Below are positions 35,392-46,300 of a DNA stretch of 64,000 bases, piece after piece. The DNA is from Carposina sasakii (Eukaryota; Arthropoda; Insecta; Lepidoptera; Carposinidae), in assembly GCA_014607495.2 (NCBI GenBank), contig CP053171.1, positions 1,860,001 through 1,924,000 of the forward strand. Direction: 5' to 3'. Position numbers and translations under genes: made by a program. Under the pieces are notes generated by a model. That model was not told the origin of the DNA and did not search any database. It saw only the letters and a program-made list of their open reading frames with translations. Numbering within the stretch: the first letter of the stretch is position 1; every line of letters starts with the position of its first letter.

Positions 35392-35653
35392 AAACAGAGT
35401 GTAACAAAAAGGGTATGGTAAGCGAAATGCTATAAAAACAACCCACTGTAGAGAGCCCATCCCCAAAATTTGGGACTCGAAATCACATATTTATTTTTCA
35501 AGATTGCATAAATATTCCTGAGTTGGTTAGGAATTCTCTATACCTACTGGAAAAATAAACATGTGATTTCGAGTCTCAAATTTTGTGCATAAGTTCTTCA
35601 AAGTGGGCTATATTCATTGCTTTTCGCTTAACATTCCCTTTTGTTACACCCTA
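35392..35653. mobile_element. Palindromic MITE, P copy 6
   Basis: CAGAGTGTAACAAAAAGGGT to CATTCCCTTTTGTTACACCC, with both inner arms GACTCGAAATCACAT and ATGTGATTTCGAGTC. Confidence 0.8.
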
Positions 35654-35704
35654 AAGGCTGGATGGACCGATATGACTTGAAGAGGGCGACTGGTTGTTAC
35701 TACA

Positions 35705-36518
35705 TCTATACTAATATTATAAAGCTGAAGAGTTTGTTTGTTTGTTTGTTTGTTGTTTGTTTGTTTGATTGAACGCGCTAATCTCCGGAACTACTGGGTC
35801 GAATTAAAAAATTCTTTTTGTGTTGGATAGTCCATTTATCGAGGAAGGCTTTAGGCTATATATCATCACAGTGCGACCAATAGGGACGAAGAATAAGAGG
35901 AAAATGTGGAAAAAACGGGGAAAATTATTCAACTTTGGAGACTTCCGTTGCGTGCGCTGCGTAAACGGTTCAAGTTATCCAAAAAATATGTATGAAAGAA
36001 TAAAATGACGTAGAAATGATATGAAAGAAAAAAATTGAAGGTCTAGACTGCCTGATGCAGAACCCTTAGCAGCCCAGCTAAACTTTGAGAGATATGAAAA
36101 TACCGTCTTAGGAAAAGTTGCTCAGCATGATAAGCACTTTCTAATAACGTAATAAAATTGAAGGTCTAGATAACCTGATGCAGAACCCTTAACAGCCCAG
36201 CTAAATTTTGAGAGATATGAAAATACCGTCTTAGGAAAAGTTATTCAACATTTAAAAGAATTCAATTCCCTGTTAAGTTATCTTTTGCTGTAACAATTAA
36301 TAAATCACAGGGGCAAACGTTTAAACACGTTGGAATTGACTTACGTCAAGACTGCTTTTCACACGGCCAATTATATGTCGCGTTGTCAAGATCGGGTTGC
36401 GGAGAAAATCAGTATGTTCTTCTGCCACAAGAAAATAAAACAAAAAATATAATTTACGCAGAAGTACTTTAAAATATTTTATTCTGTTTGTTGACGCGGA
36501 CGAAGTCGCGGGCAACAG
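35705..36518 (+). mobile_element. Helitron H1 with helicase remnant
   Basis: Starts TCTATACTAATATTATAAAG with a GTTTGTTTG microsatellite and ends in a GC-rich GCGGACGAAGTCGCGGGC stem. Between them is the C-terminal end of a Helitron helicase, preceded by a direct duplication of about 120 bp (TGAAGGTCTAGA..CTTAGGAAAAGTT at about 36037-36123 and 36160-36243). A near-identical copy is at 56558-57371. Deletion derivative of an autonomous Helitron. Confidence 0.8.
36254..36472 (+). pseudogene. Helitron Rep/helicase C-terminal fragment
   Basis: The frame reads [19 protein letters not shown], later [12 protein letters not shown], and ends with TAA after [16 protein letters not shown] and the [10 protein letters not shown] block are the last conserved motifs of Pif1-like helicases fused to the Rep domain of Helitrons. 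About 70 residues remain of a protein normally over 1,000 residues long. Compared with the copy at 57025-57324, one T is missing just upstream (CAACATTTAAAAG against CAACATTTTAAAAG), which closes the frame earlier. Inactive fragment. Confidence 0.85.
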
Positions 36519-36778
36519 TTTTTATCTAAACATGCAGCGCGTGTGCGCTTCCTTGTTGAACAGCCGAGACTAACTATTTTTTCTAAACAGGATTGGTTGG
36601 ACGCACAGAACTTTTGTCTATGTGTGCGTGCCTCTTATAGATTGACGTATTAGCAGTAATGACTTTTCGTTTGATTGGTGTGTTAGTTGACTTGTTTTCG
36701 AGGGTTTTTAAAAGGAGATCGGCAAAATGGGCGCGAACTGGGCGATGGACGCGAACAGGCGAAATGACCCTATTATTA
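36519..36778. other. Intergenic between Helitrons
   Basis: No recognised gene. CCGAGACTAACTATTTTTTC and the GGGCGCGAACTGGGCGATGG region are unassigned. Confidence 0.4.
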
Positions 36779-36983
36779 ATTAATAATATTATAAAGCTGA
36801 AGAGTTTGTTTGTTTGTTTGTTTGAACGCGCTAATCTCAGGAACTACTGGTCTGATTTGAAAAATTCTTTCAGTGTTAGATAGCCCATTTACCAAGGAAG
36901 GCTACAGGCTATACAACAACCTGCCCGGCTTCGCACGGGTGCAACGCCCCCTCACGCGGACGAAGTCGTGGGCGGCCGCTAGT
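36779..36983 (+). mobile_element. Short Helitron-like element
   Basis: AATATTATAAAGCTGAAGAG, TTGAACGCGCTAATCTCAGG and the end GTGGGCGGCCGCTAGT (CTAGT). Same 5' region as H1 but without the helicase part. Confidence 0.75.
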
Positions 36984-37032
36984 ACATATATATAATGATT
37001 AATTATTTTCTCAAAACATTACCATGAAATTA

Positions 37033-37258
37033 TCCTACTAATTATTATAAACGCGAAACTTTGTAAGTATGGATGGATGGATGTTTGTTACTCTTTCACG
37101 TAAAAACGGCTAGAGCGATTTTAATAAAATTTGGTATGGAGTTAGCTGACACCCTGGATTAACATATAGGCTACTTTTTATCCCGCTAAAATATTAATAT
37201 CCCGGATATTTTCGTTATTTTGTATTTCCGGCAGTCCACGCAGACCAAGTCGCGGGCA
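37033..37258 (+). mobile_element. Hel-like element
   Basis: TCCTACTAATTATTATAAAC start, GGATGGATGGATG microsatellite, ACGTAAAAACGGC, and the end GCAGTCCACGCAG..AGTCGCGGGC. Confidence 0.7.
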
Positions 37259-37424
37259 CACAAAGTTATCATTATATTAATACATCAGAGACATGTTTTG
37301 CCAAAAAATGTGGCATGGAAATGCATGCATCTGTTATGCTATTTAGAAATAATTATTATACATTCATAGATGCTGGATGCACCGATGATTTGCAAAGGGC
37401 GGCTGGTAGTTACTACATACATAC

Positions 37425-37690
37425 ATACATATAAACACGGCTGTATTCCCGAAATGGGGGATGTAGAACTACAGGATCATAATAGGAAATGCCACAGCCA
37501 CGTTTAGTATAGAGCAAACAAAAGTAAATTATCAGTGATGAGTTGTTAGCTTATCGCCTGAGAGAATCCCCAAGTTCCTTATTCGACTCTTACGACATGC
37601 ACGGAAGGAGACGCAGCCCTTTCGGTGCGTTAGGTCCTTTTACCTGAATGTCTACTCTGTCTGATGAACTCTAATAAAGCTCCGCATCAA
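37425..37690 (-). repeat. R-C repeat, antisense
   Basis: ACACGGCTGTATTCCCGAAA, GCCACAGCCACGTTTAG, TTAGCTTATCGCCTGAGAGA, CGACTCTTACGACATGCACG and AGCTCCGCATCAACACA. Confidence 0.75.
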
Positions 37691-38397
37691 CACAGGGTGG
37701 CTGGTAGTGACTGGATGGCGAAAACGGGAGATCTTACCTTGTAGCGTGCTATGGAGGAGGCCTACGTCCAGTAGGACGTTTAGTGGTAGTCTGGGTCGTG
37801 AGAGTTACACTGGGACAAAATTTTAACGCAGTCAGGTTTTATTTATTAAAGCAGTTCTTTAATTATCCTCTATTTTCCGTCGACTGGCAACCCTACCTGC
37901 CAGTCTCAGAGATGGGGGTCAAGAGTCGCGCATCTACACCGACTCGTGTGAGTGACATCTTTCTATCTCTGTCTCTATGTTACAGATAATTTATTGTATT
38001 TTGTTGTTAGGTAACTCAATTAACTGTATATGTGTGTCGCAGTCATTTGTTAGGGTAAAAGTGTCGCTGTTGTCGATTTTAATATGAAATTTAGTGAGAG
38101 TTAATCCCAGTTCCAAATTTGGCCACTGAGTTATATAAGTTTGTGGTTATTGTTACATTCTTGGTCCATTAATGTCTTCTAACGTAAGGGTAGCGATATT
38201 GGATTGGATGGCCCTCGAAATATATAGGACAAGGAAAAATTGGAATAAGGTTATTTGAGTCTAAAGGTAAAATGTTGCGTATCCTATCCTTCGTATTAAA
38301 GTTATAAATCCGAAAATTTGTGAGGTAGAGGAAGGTATGTGTGTGTTTGTAACTACATACATATTCATATTGTTTATTGTACACTAAATTGCACTAA
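37691..38397. other. Intergenic with unassigned repeat-like DNA
   Basis: GTTACACTGGGACAAAATTT and CGCAGTCAGG at about 37803 recur elsewhere in the window in shorter form. The stretch at about 38170-38345 looks repeat-derived but cannot be assigned. No gene. Confidence 0.4.
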
Positions 38398-38625
38398 CAT
38401 ACATAGAATCACGCCTTTATCCCTTACGGGGTAGGCAGAGCACCAAGGGACGATAGAACCACATGGTGCCACTTCTGACCAATTTTGAGGGTATAGTTGA
38501 GATGTAAAAGTTCTGTTAGTAGTGACAGGTGGTCAGTCCATCGCTTACAAAACACCAAGACCCTCTTGTCCCTCTAATGACTTGTACAGTATACCCGGGA
38601 AGAGAGCAGCAGCAGTATTATACTT
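38398..38625. repeat. R-F repeat
   Basis: ATCACGCCTTTATCCCTTAC, GGGGTAGGCAGAGCAC, GATAGAACCACATGGTGCC, TAGTGACAGGTGGTCAG and ACTTGTACAGTATACC. Relatives at 44832-44922 and 61080-61325. Confidence 0.7.
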
Positions 38626-38725
38626 TTTTTTTCACTCCCAGAGCAGCATAGAAAATGTTTGTAACTAATTGTTACTAAATAAAACAAATTATACTTGTAG
38701 GTATAAGGCGCCTTATATTATTTAA

Positions 38726-39242
38726 CTTTGTAATGGGAAAAGGCCCGACGGTATGACGCTAGTGCCTTGGGGGATGGGTCGACCGCTTGTGTGGGACGCT
38801 ACTTGTGTTGACATACTTGCTGCTTCCCACATCATCGGCGGAACATCAGTTAAGGTCGGTGCTGCTGCATGTTCAGCCGAAAATGCCAAGCGCCGCAGAT
38901 ATGCAGGTCTCCCAGGAGACTCCCAGGAGACAGAGTTTGTGCCGTTTGGCGTCGAGACACTGGGACCGAAGGGACTAGGCGCTCATCTCCTCTACCGGGA
39001 AATTTCCAATAAATTACGCGAAAGCTCCCGTGACCAGAATGCTGGCCTCTTTTTTGCGCAAAACATTAAACATTACTATACAACGTGGCAATGCTGCCAG
39101 CATTCTGGGCACCCTCCCGGTAGACGGCAACTTTGTAAATATATTTAATTTATTAGTTTTAGGTTTATATAATGTAGTTTGTATTGTAATAACCGTGTAT
39201 GTATGTATTATATTAATGTATTATATGAGAAGAATAAACTAA
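38726..39242 (+). pseudogene. Retroelement polyprotein C-terminal module (LVWDATC type)
   Basis: From 38735 the frame reads GKRPDGMTLVPWGMGRPLVW and DATCVD, then TEFVPFGVETLGP and a tyrosine-rich end. A +1 shift between about 39030 and 39075 moves to the frame RGNAASILGTLPVDGNF, which runs to a stop at 39242. The order RPDG, LVPW, LVWDATC, FxPFGVETLG, IQRGNAASILGT is one I know from the C-termini of invertebrate retroelement proteins; the exact clade is uncertain. No ATG context and no upstream polymerase, so a truncated, frameshifted relic. A shorter relative is at 46935-47018. Confidence 0.65.
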
Positions 39243-39249
39243 AAATTTT

Positions 39250-39372
39250 TTTTTACTATTTATATATAACTATAAATATTTATCACATCAATGTTTGCAC
39301 CTACCGGGATTCGAACCCAGGACCTATGGCGTCGCGGGCAGGGCCACTACCAACTACACCAATCAGCCGTCA
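39250..39372 (-). repeat. tRNA-derived SINE, 5' part
   Basis: Minus strand: A box GGTGTAGTTGGTAGTGG, B box GGGTTCGAATCCCGG, then AAACATTGATGTGATAAATA. Same family as 42686-42945. Confidence 0.8.
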
Positions 39373-39404
39373 AAATGTCTATGTCCTTTGCCATACTTCA
39401 AATT

Positions 39405-39680
39405 ATACAGGGTGTAACAGAAAGGGTATGTTAAGCCAAAAGCTCTGTAAATAGCCTACTAAGGAGAACGTATTTCCAAAATTTGAGACTCGAAATCACA
39501 AATTAATTTTTCAAGATTATATTAACATTCCCGAGTTGTTTAGGAATTCTCCATCTATACTACTCGTATCTGGAAAAATAAACATGTGATTTCGAGTCTG
39601 AAATTTTGTGGGTAGGTTCCTTTTAGCGGGCTATTTACATAGCTTTTCACTTAACATACACCTTTTGTTACACCCTGTAT
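39405..39680. mobile_element. Palindromic MITE, P copy 7
   Basis: TACAGGGTGTAACAGAAAGG to CTTTTGTTACACCCTGTA, with inner arms GAGACTCGAAATCACAAAT and ATGTGATTTCGAGTCTG; TA flanks. Confidence 0.85.
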
Positions 39681-39689
39681 ACATACATA

Positions 39690-39895
39690 CAACACAGCTG
39701 TGTTCACAAGAAGGGGTAGCTAGAACTACAAGATCATAAAGGAGAGGAGACAGCCACATTTGGCAAAACGGGGCCAGATATTAATGATCTTTGACAAGTT
39801 GCTAGCTTATCGCCCGAGAGACCGAGTGAGTTCCTTTGTCGACTCTTACGACATGCACATACAGAAATGCAGCTGATTTATTCTAGTGAATAGAC
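39690..39895 (-). repeat. R-C repeat, antisense
   Basis: ACACAGCTGTGTTCACAAGA, GCTAGCTTATCGCCCGAGAG, TGTCGACTCTTACGACATGC and GCAGCTGATTTATTCTAGTG. Confidence 0.7.
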
Positions 39896-40299
39896 GCGGG
39901 AAACTGTATATGCAAAATTTTAAAGATTGGTTGAGTAAAACGTGAAGAGGTAACAAACAAACAAACATACCTATATTACTTTCGCATTTATAATATTACC
40001 TATTTAGTTGAGTTCGGAAGTAATACAGCCTTTACAATAATAACTTAAATTGAACTTAATTATTATGGTGACATTTAAGTTATTCTGAAATCGTGTTCAA
40101 ATTTAATATTACTTGCGTAAGTTTTGTTAATAACGGCTTCATCTTTGGAACATTTTCAAACAATTCGAAAATCTTAGAGATAGGTTTAATATTAAGGACA
40201 ATTACCAGGCTTCAAAGAACTCAGTTGAATGGAGTTCTAAACAATGCTTATAACTCATTCTGATCATTTTGTGTGTAATTCCACTTCTAAAATCTACAT
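39896..40299. other. Intergenic, nothing recognised
   Basis: AT-rich; a Hel-like remnant with AACAAACAAACATACC and TTTATAATATTA is at about 39930-39995. Confidence 0.45.
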
Positions 40300-40500
40300 A
40301 GATACATATTCACACGGCTGTGTTCCCAAAATCACGATAGAGATTCTACGTGAGCACTGCAGGGCCAGATGTAAAATATCAGTGACTAATTACTAGTTCA
40401 TCGCCTGAGAGAATACTCCTCAGCTGTATAGAGAGACACCTAAGAGATGCACGGAAGGAGATGCAGCTGATGTGTTCTAGTAAAACCTCCATTAGCATAA
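40300..40500 (-). repeat. R-C repeat, antisense
   Basis: CACACGGCTGTGTTCCCAAA, CATCGCCTGAGAGAATACTC and GGAAGGAGATGCAGCTGATG. Confidence 0.7.
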
Positions 40501-40761
40501 TAGTGATGAAATTAAGAGTAATAAAGTTACAGATGACGTAGCTGGAATCTATTGCGTAATTAAAAATAGGTGAAATGAGAAGCAGTGACAGTACTGCAAA
40601 GTTGGCAGATTCGGTGGAAGTTACTTCACTCTGTGAGTTGTCAAGCAAGTTTTGGAGGGCAACCATTGGTGTTTGATATTTTTACATTTTGTGCCCGTAC
40701 AAAATTTTTGCAGACATTTTTTTTATATATTTTTATTATATATTATGTATAGAAATAATTC

Positions 40762-41022
40762 CGGCAGAAAACTACAGTTACAGATGAGATATATTGTGTC
40801 AAGAAGCTAAAGTGAAGATGGACAGGACATATGATAAGAAATAAAAATGACAAGTGGACTAAGGATGTGACCGAATGGTGTCCAAGACAACACAAAAGAA
40901 AAAAAGGGAGACAGCGTCGAAGATGGGAGGACGACATAAAAAGAATAGCAGGAGCCACATGGACAAGGAAGACACATGACCGCACTTTATGGCATGCTTT
41001 AGGGGAGGCCTATGCTGAATAG
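40762..41022 (+). pseudogene. LINE (RTE-type) C-terminus with internal stop
   Basis: Reads RQKTTVTDEIYCVKKLK, then TGA in place of the usual tryptophan codon, then RWTGHMIRNKNDKWTKDVTE, GRQRRRWEDDIKR and a final LGEAYAE with stop. The K-W-x-W-x-G-H-M/I and R-R-W-x-D-D motifs followed by G-E-A-Y/F are the conserved end of RTE-type reverse transcriptase proteins. 5'-truncated with a nonsense mutation, so a dead copy. It differs from 52102-52362 and belongs to another subfamily. Confidence 0.75.
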
Positions 41023-41109
41023 CAAGACAATCTTTGCGAAACTGGTGTCTATATCAAAGAATTGTATATATGTTTTATAAGATTATTAAATAAAGGCTTT
41101 ATTATTATA

Positions 41110-41785
41110 TCTCTGTTTAAATTCTCGGGACTACAGAGTCCCGGTCCTTTGAGAGGCGTGCATCGGGCCGTGGCCAAGATGCAGAGGCCCTTTTTAGAGA
41201 ACTATTAATATGGTGTGGAATACACATGGCGGATACCATCGCCGACCGCACAATATGATACACCCGGCGATGGTCCCCGCCATGTGCAAGACTATTGGAG
41301 TGCAGATCTATATCATGCGATGGAAACAAAGGTCATGGGCTATGGGGCTGAATGTTGAATGGGGTTAGGTAACTGGGCTATTGAAGGAGACTAACGGACG
41401 CCTGCCATTATAACCAAGTCACATAATTGTTTGGTGGCAGGCGGTGACTCGCCGACTCATTTCATGGGCTACCTGAAACGGCCGCACGCATGGAGCAACA
41501 AAGGGGGCAACATTTGGTGAGCGGCTAGGGTGGAGGGGTGCCCCTAGACTTTAAACCAAAGCCAACTCGCCACTTACTGACGGGCACGTCCACTCTCGAG
41601 CTGTTATAGCTCTCGCGACTCCACTCTGCCCGGCCGGCGAAAGCAAGGCAGAGGTGGGGGTACTGTTCCTCGTTTGACCTCACTCCGGCGCCGGAGATGA
41701 GGAACAGGGTCTTCCCCCGGGAGTACTTCAGGTCCGTGGGAACGCTACCTCCCAACAGCTCGCCACAAGCTGCCCTGCGGGCTTA
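41110..41785. repeat. GC-rich retroelement-like block
   Basis: Markedly more GC-rich than its surroundings, ending GCGGGC then TTATTATTATTATA, which looks like a retroposon tail. Contains CTTCCCCCGGGAGTACTTCA and CGCCGGAGATGAGGAACAGG. The minus-strand frames have no recognised motif. Possibly the 3' end or UTR of an R1-like or similar LINE; not established. Confidence 0.4.
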
Positions 41786-42024
41786 TTATTATTATAGAAA
41801 TAATATTGAAAGTAACCTTAGTAGCACACTTATCTAAAACTTCACTTGGTTGGCTGTACGAAACGTTTTTCGTTATTTCCTGACAAACTCACAAACGAGA
41901 GCCAGTGTCGTCACGAACTAAATAACTGTGGCAAGATGGAACTCTATTTTCGTAAATCAGCACCTACGTAAACATGTGTTTTATCTATTCTGTGATATGT
42001 CTTTTTAAAATATTTTTGTTCGGG

Positions 42025-42140
42025 TTAGCTGGAAGAGATCTCTTATAGAGATAAGCTCGCCTTTGTACAATATTTATTTTGATTGTGTTATTTTTTATTT
42101 ATGTGTGTGTGTACAATAAAGAAAGAAAGAAAGAAGAAAC
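42025..42140 (+). repeat. LINE 3'-UTR tail, sense
   Basis: GCTGGAAGAGATCTCTTATA, AGATAAGCTCGCCTTTGTAC and GTACAATAAAGAAAGAAAGA form a typical 3' end with a polyadenylation signal and A-rich tail. Antisense relatives at 2163 and 14019. Confidence 0.7.
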
Positions 42141-42206
42141 CCTGTCAAGTTTCTTTTCCGTTCTTCTTGTGCAGGAGTCACAGAACTGGAGGATTTTTTT
42201 TTTTTT

Positions 42207-42262
42207 CACACACTACACAACACATTAACCTAGTCCCACATTAAGATCCCTAAGGTCTTGAT
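42207..42262 (-). repeat. SINE 3' tail fragment
   Basis: On the minus strand reads AAGACCTTAGGGATCTTAAT, GTGGGACTAGG, the 3' part of the SINE at 42686-42945. Confidence 0.7.
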
Positions 42263-42384
42263 TATTTGGCTTTAGTCCATGTTATTTGTTGTTATAATAT
42301 AAAACAGATTAGTGATAAAATTATATATCCACGTGCCACATTTTTAGCGAAACATGTACATATCTCATCTAATAATAATTATCA

Positions 42385-42645
42385 TCATCAACATCAGCCT
42401 ATTACAGTCCACTGCTGGACGTAGGCCTCCCCCGGAGCACGCCACAAGACTGCCATGGGGGGTATTTGCCCATAGTCACCACGCTGGGCAGACGGGTTGG
42501 TGACCGCAGTTTGTATTTTGGACTATGTTGTCAACACGGGAGGCGCTGCTGCCCACCTCCCGGAAACCCTTAATCGCCTCGTACGATACCCACGGGCAGA
42601 CATGGGGTGGTACGAATTCTACTCTGCCGGCACCACGCGGCCATA
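42385..42645 (-). repeat. R-A repeat, antisense, full copy
   Basis: CATCAGCCTATTACAGTCCA to CTGCCGGCACCACGCGGCCA; intact across all blocks. Confidence 0.85.
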
Positions 42646-42685
42646 ATTATAATAAAACCTTATTGTACCTGTTTGGAGCAAATAA

Positions 42686-42945
42686 GTTGACGGCCGATTG
42701 GTGTAGTAGGTAGTGGCCCTGCCTGCAGCGCCATAGGTCCTCGGTTCGAATCCCGGTAGGATCAAACATTGATATGATGAATATTGATGTTTGTTTCCGA
42801 GTCATGGATGTTTCTATACTTATCTATATATTTATATACCGTTGCTTAGTACCCACGACACAAGACCTTAGGGATCTTAATGTGGGACTAGGGCAATGTG
42901 TTGTAAAGTGTGTGAATATATATTTATTTATTTAATCCTATTGGA
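42686..42945 (+). repeat. tRNA-derived SINE, full length
   Basis: Head GGCCGATTGGTGTAGTAGG contains the A box; the B box is CGGTTCGAATCCCGG at about 42741-42756. A body follows (TGATATGATGAATATTGATG, GTTTCCGAGTCATGG), then the tail region GTACCCACGACACAAGACC, CTTAATGTGGGACTAGG and a TATTTATTTATT end. A Pol III SINE with a LINE-like 3' end. It lies about 300 bases beyond the 3' end of the MADF gene on the other strand. Confidence 0.85.
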
Positions 42946-43207
42946 AACTCTATTGATTTTATCGAGATAGTACCTATTTATGTATCTCGATAAAATCAAT
43001 AGAATAATGTAACTTTTTCTAAGCTACGTACATAATTTACATCATTCTTGCATTATTTAAAATGTATTAATAAAAATACAGCCATCCTTCCACTATGTGC
43101 AATTGTCATTATTTACAATTGGAGGAAATAAAATAATTGAAAATTTTAATTATGTATAACTATAACGATATAGGGGGGCTATATTGCCAATATTAATCAT
43201 CAGCTTA
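42946..43207. other. Spacer 3' of the MADF gene
   Basis: Contains an inverted repeat TTGATTTTATCGAGATA / TATCTCGATAAAATCAA at about 42953-43001. Otherwise AT-rich with no gene. Confidence 0.6.
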
Positions 43208-43213
43208 TTTATT
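43208..43213 (-). terminator. Polyadenylation signal of the MADF gene
   Basis: AATAAA on the minus strand, about 50 bases after the stop codon at 43262. The spacing fits a short 3' UTR. Confidence 0.6.
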
Positions 43214-43261
43214 GTATATTTTAAATAAAAGCTTTCTATAAATATTACATATTAAAAACAA

Positions 43262-43353
43262 TTAATCACTTAACTCAATCGGGTCATCTAGGAGCTGTGC
43301 TTCGTAGCGGTATTCTTCCGCTAGGAAATAATAAACAGCTTGGCACACGTCTT
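43262..43353 (-). CDS. MADF gene terminal exon
   Basis: Acceptor GTTACTTACAG. Completes a Lys codon, then DVCQAVYYFLAEEYRYEAQL and ends DDPIELSD with TAA at 43262-43264. The AATAAA follows about 50 bases on. Confidence 0.68.
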
Positions 43354-46300
43354 CTGTAAGTAACATTTAAAAATGTAATGTAACGCCTAATATTCCAGGA
43401 AGGTTGATTCATCATCATCATGGACATCATCATCAGCCAATTCTACAGTAACATAGATCAAAAACAAATTCACAGTTCGAACCTTTATTAACACTGTCGA
43501 ACTTTCTATTATTTTAATTTATTTTAATTAAATTATCTGCTGAGGCGCCTTCAATTTAAGTGTTTTTGCCTCAGACCAGCCTTAGAATGATAGTCTGTAG
43601 TCAGCATATCAATATTTGCCTGGCTGTCACTCAAACCTGTATAAAATTTAATAAAAATCGGTCAAGCCGTTTCAGAGGAGTTTGGTAATAAACACCGCGA
43701 CACGACAATTTTATATGTATATTAGAATGTACTATTATCTCGATCTCTGGGTTAATTTAATTATCATTAACCATTCCTCAAAATTACTTACTTGGAATAT
43801 TCAATTTCTCCCACATGCCATCGTTGTCTATATTTTCGTGTAATTCCGAACTATTCTGTACATGCGCCATTATGGTATGCCGTAAAATAGGCTGAAAAAA
43901 AATTTAAAACAACCTGCTTAAAGATATGGATTGTTAATAAATAAATCTGCAATTGTGTCATAAAATTTTTATTTATTTGGAATTGAAATAATCTAATAAT
44001 CTACCTATGCCTTATGTAATTTAGAAGTAGAAAGAATGCGAAAGAACGAAATTAGGTTTGCTATTCAATTCATAGTACATGGGTAACCATAAAAGTTTGC
44101 ACTACGAGTGTGAAAGAAGCAGAATTCGCAAACACAAAACTGAACTTTTTAGTAGATACGTCAACATGAAAAAGCCAAACGTCACTCACATAACTTACAA
44201 GTACGAGTGTGCTAATGATCTATCGATTCGATGGAGATCATCGAGAAATAGTGTAACCTTTATCAAAGCTCAGGCCCTAGTAGTTTTGAAAACCACAATG
44301 ATTTGATACATACATATAGACACGCCCATTATCCCCCAAAGAGGTTGGACAGAACAGTGCAAACCACACACCCACTTTTCGCCAGTTAGCTTAAAAAGTC
44401 CCACATGGTAACAAGTGAGCCTACCGCCGCCTGAGCTGATACGCCTGGAATATAGTATATTACATACCTCTATTCTGAGTAAGAAATCTATGAACTTTTT
44501 TTGTGTTTAGCCAGACTGTTCCTTTTTGCCGCTTCCATTAAAACATACCGAGCTACAGACAAACAAGTGCCGATATCTCCTGGTATCTGTAAAAATAATA
44601 TTTTTTCGTTATCTGCGAAACTGCATATAAAAAAAAAATTGTAACAAAAAAATACAGCGGGCTTGTTCTATGAAACGGACTCCATATTATGACACCAAAG
44701 TTAGTACTTAGGTTGTTGGCATTAAGACTAGGGCCTTACTTATAAAAAAAACTTTAAGCATTGATTAGCCTAATCATTGCTAAACTTTACACATGGTTTA
44801 TAAGACAGTAAAGGCCGTAAGTTAATAATACTACATACATACATATAATCACGCCTTTATCCCTTACGGGGTAGGCAGAGCACCAACGGCCGATAGAACC
44901 ACATGGTGCCTACTTCTGACCAAGTTTATGATAAGTTGAAGTATTATTGTTTCATTCACCTATGGATGTATGTAGGAGCTTGTTAGTTTTGCAGCATCCA
45001 TGGTGGTGCTATCTCATCAGTGATGTATAGTCTTGTGTAACCTTCTTTTAAGTAACTTGTGGATAGTGTAGTGGACTGTGTACTTATTTATACTTTAAAA
45101 ACAATACCTAACTATGTATTTTTGTATACAGTTGTTAACTGTCCCAAATAAATATATAGATAGCTGCTGACGGTGGCCATCTATCCAGAATTCATCATTT
45201 TTGTTAGAAAATCCCTTATTCAGCTAAACTTAATTTGCACAAATAATTTAGAATAAAAAAATCTGTGGTGACCTATGTTAAGGTTCTACGTTAATTTGAA
45301 ACAATATACCTGCTTTATTTTTAAATTAGGTAACGAAGAGGTGAAGAGAGATATTAGGTACCTCAAACAAAAATAATATTTGAAAATGATAGACCGCTTA
45401 TACAATTCCTGTTACGTAACTTTAACTTCGTCCAGTTCAATACTTACGTTTTCTAAAATTAACGTGTCAGCAAGAGATAGAATGTCATCGTTTCTCGAGC
45501 ATCCAGCATTATTGTCATTAACTTCTATTTCGTCACTAGGTTCCAGTTTGACCGTAACCGGTAACATATTTGGTACATCTGCATAATTGTCTTCATTTGC
45601 CACTTGCTGGTTTTCAGGGTTTTCAGCGCCTGTTCGGAACTCTTTTAATACTTTTAAAAATGACAGCTCATCAGCCAATGGAAACTGATCAAGTTCCCCA
45701 TTTAAATGTTTTTTGTAATCGCTTCTTATTTGGCTCCATTGGTCTTTGCAGTAGGACACTGGAATGTTTTTGTGATTAGAGAACTCGGCCTAGGTGTTTC
45801 ACGGAAAATGCTAGGTATTCGAATTTAAGAAACTCAATTTAGAGTAGGCAGTAGGAAAGAGGTATGTTTGGAATGTGCCAAATATAGAGACTTATAATTC
45901 TACTATTACCTGCATTGCTTTTATTTTAAAAAAGTCAGGTTTAATTTGTTGATTTTCCGTCTATTATAACATAATAAGTTAATAAATAATGCACGGGTAC
46001 CCTTACATAACAAAAAGCAAAATTGCCTCACCTGGCACGTATAGCTTTTGTGATACATCGTCCCACACATTATTGAAGAGACCTTCAATCGGTTCTGGCC
46101 ATAAATATGTGTTCTCCTTAATTATTTTAACCAGCTTATGTCGAAATGTTAGTAGCTGGCACTGAAAAATCCGCAGATACAAATTTGATAACATTATTTC
46201 GAAAAAACAGCAGTAAAATGCGTTTCATGAATAAGTTCCTTCAAATGATGTCGCTAGTTACTATGCATATAACTACAAAATCTGTGTCACTGCATACAAA

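Noticed and set aside
38787..38978. Second plus-strand frame overlapping the LVWDATC module
   Set aside because: Shadow of the recognised frame.
45412..45759. Single-exon 115-codon gene
   Set aside because: It lacks the first half of the MADF domain and reads through a consensus GTAAGT donor; better explained as an internal exon.
46003..46194. ATG at 46194 as the MADF start
   Set aside because: Kept only as an alternative: the residues before the domain (MLSNLYLRIFQ) span a strong TTTTTCAG acceptor, and an upstream ATG with a good donor joins in phase.
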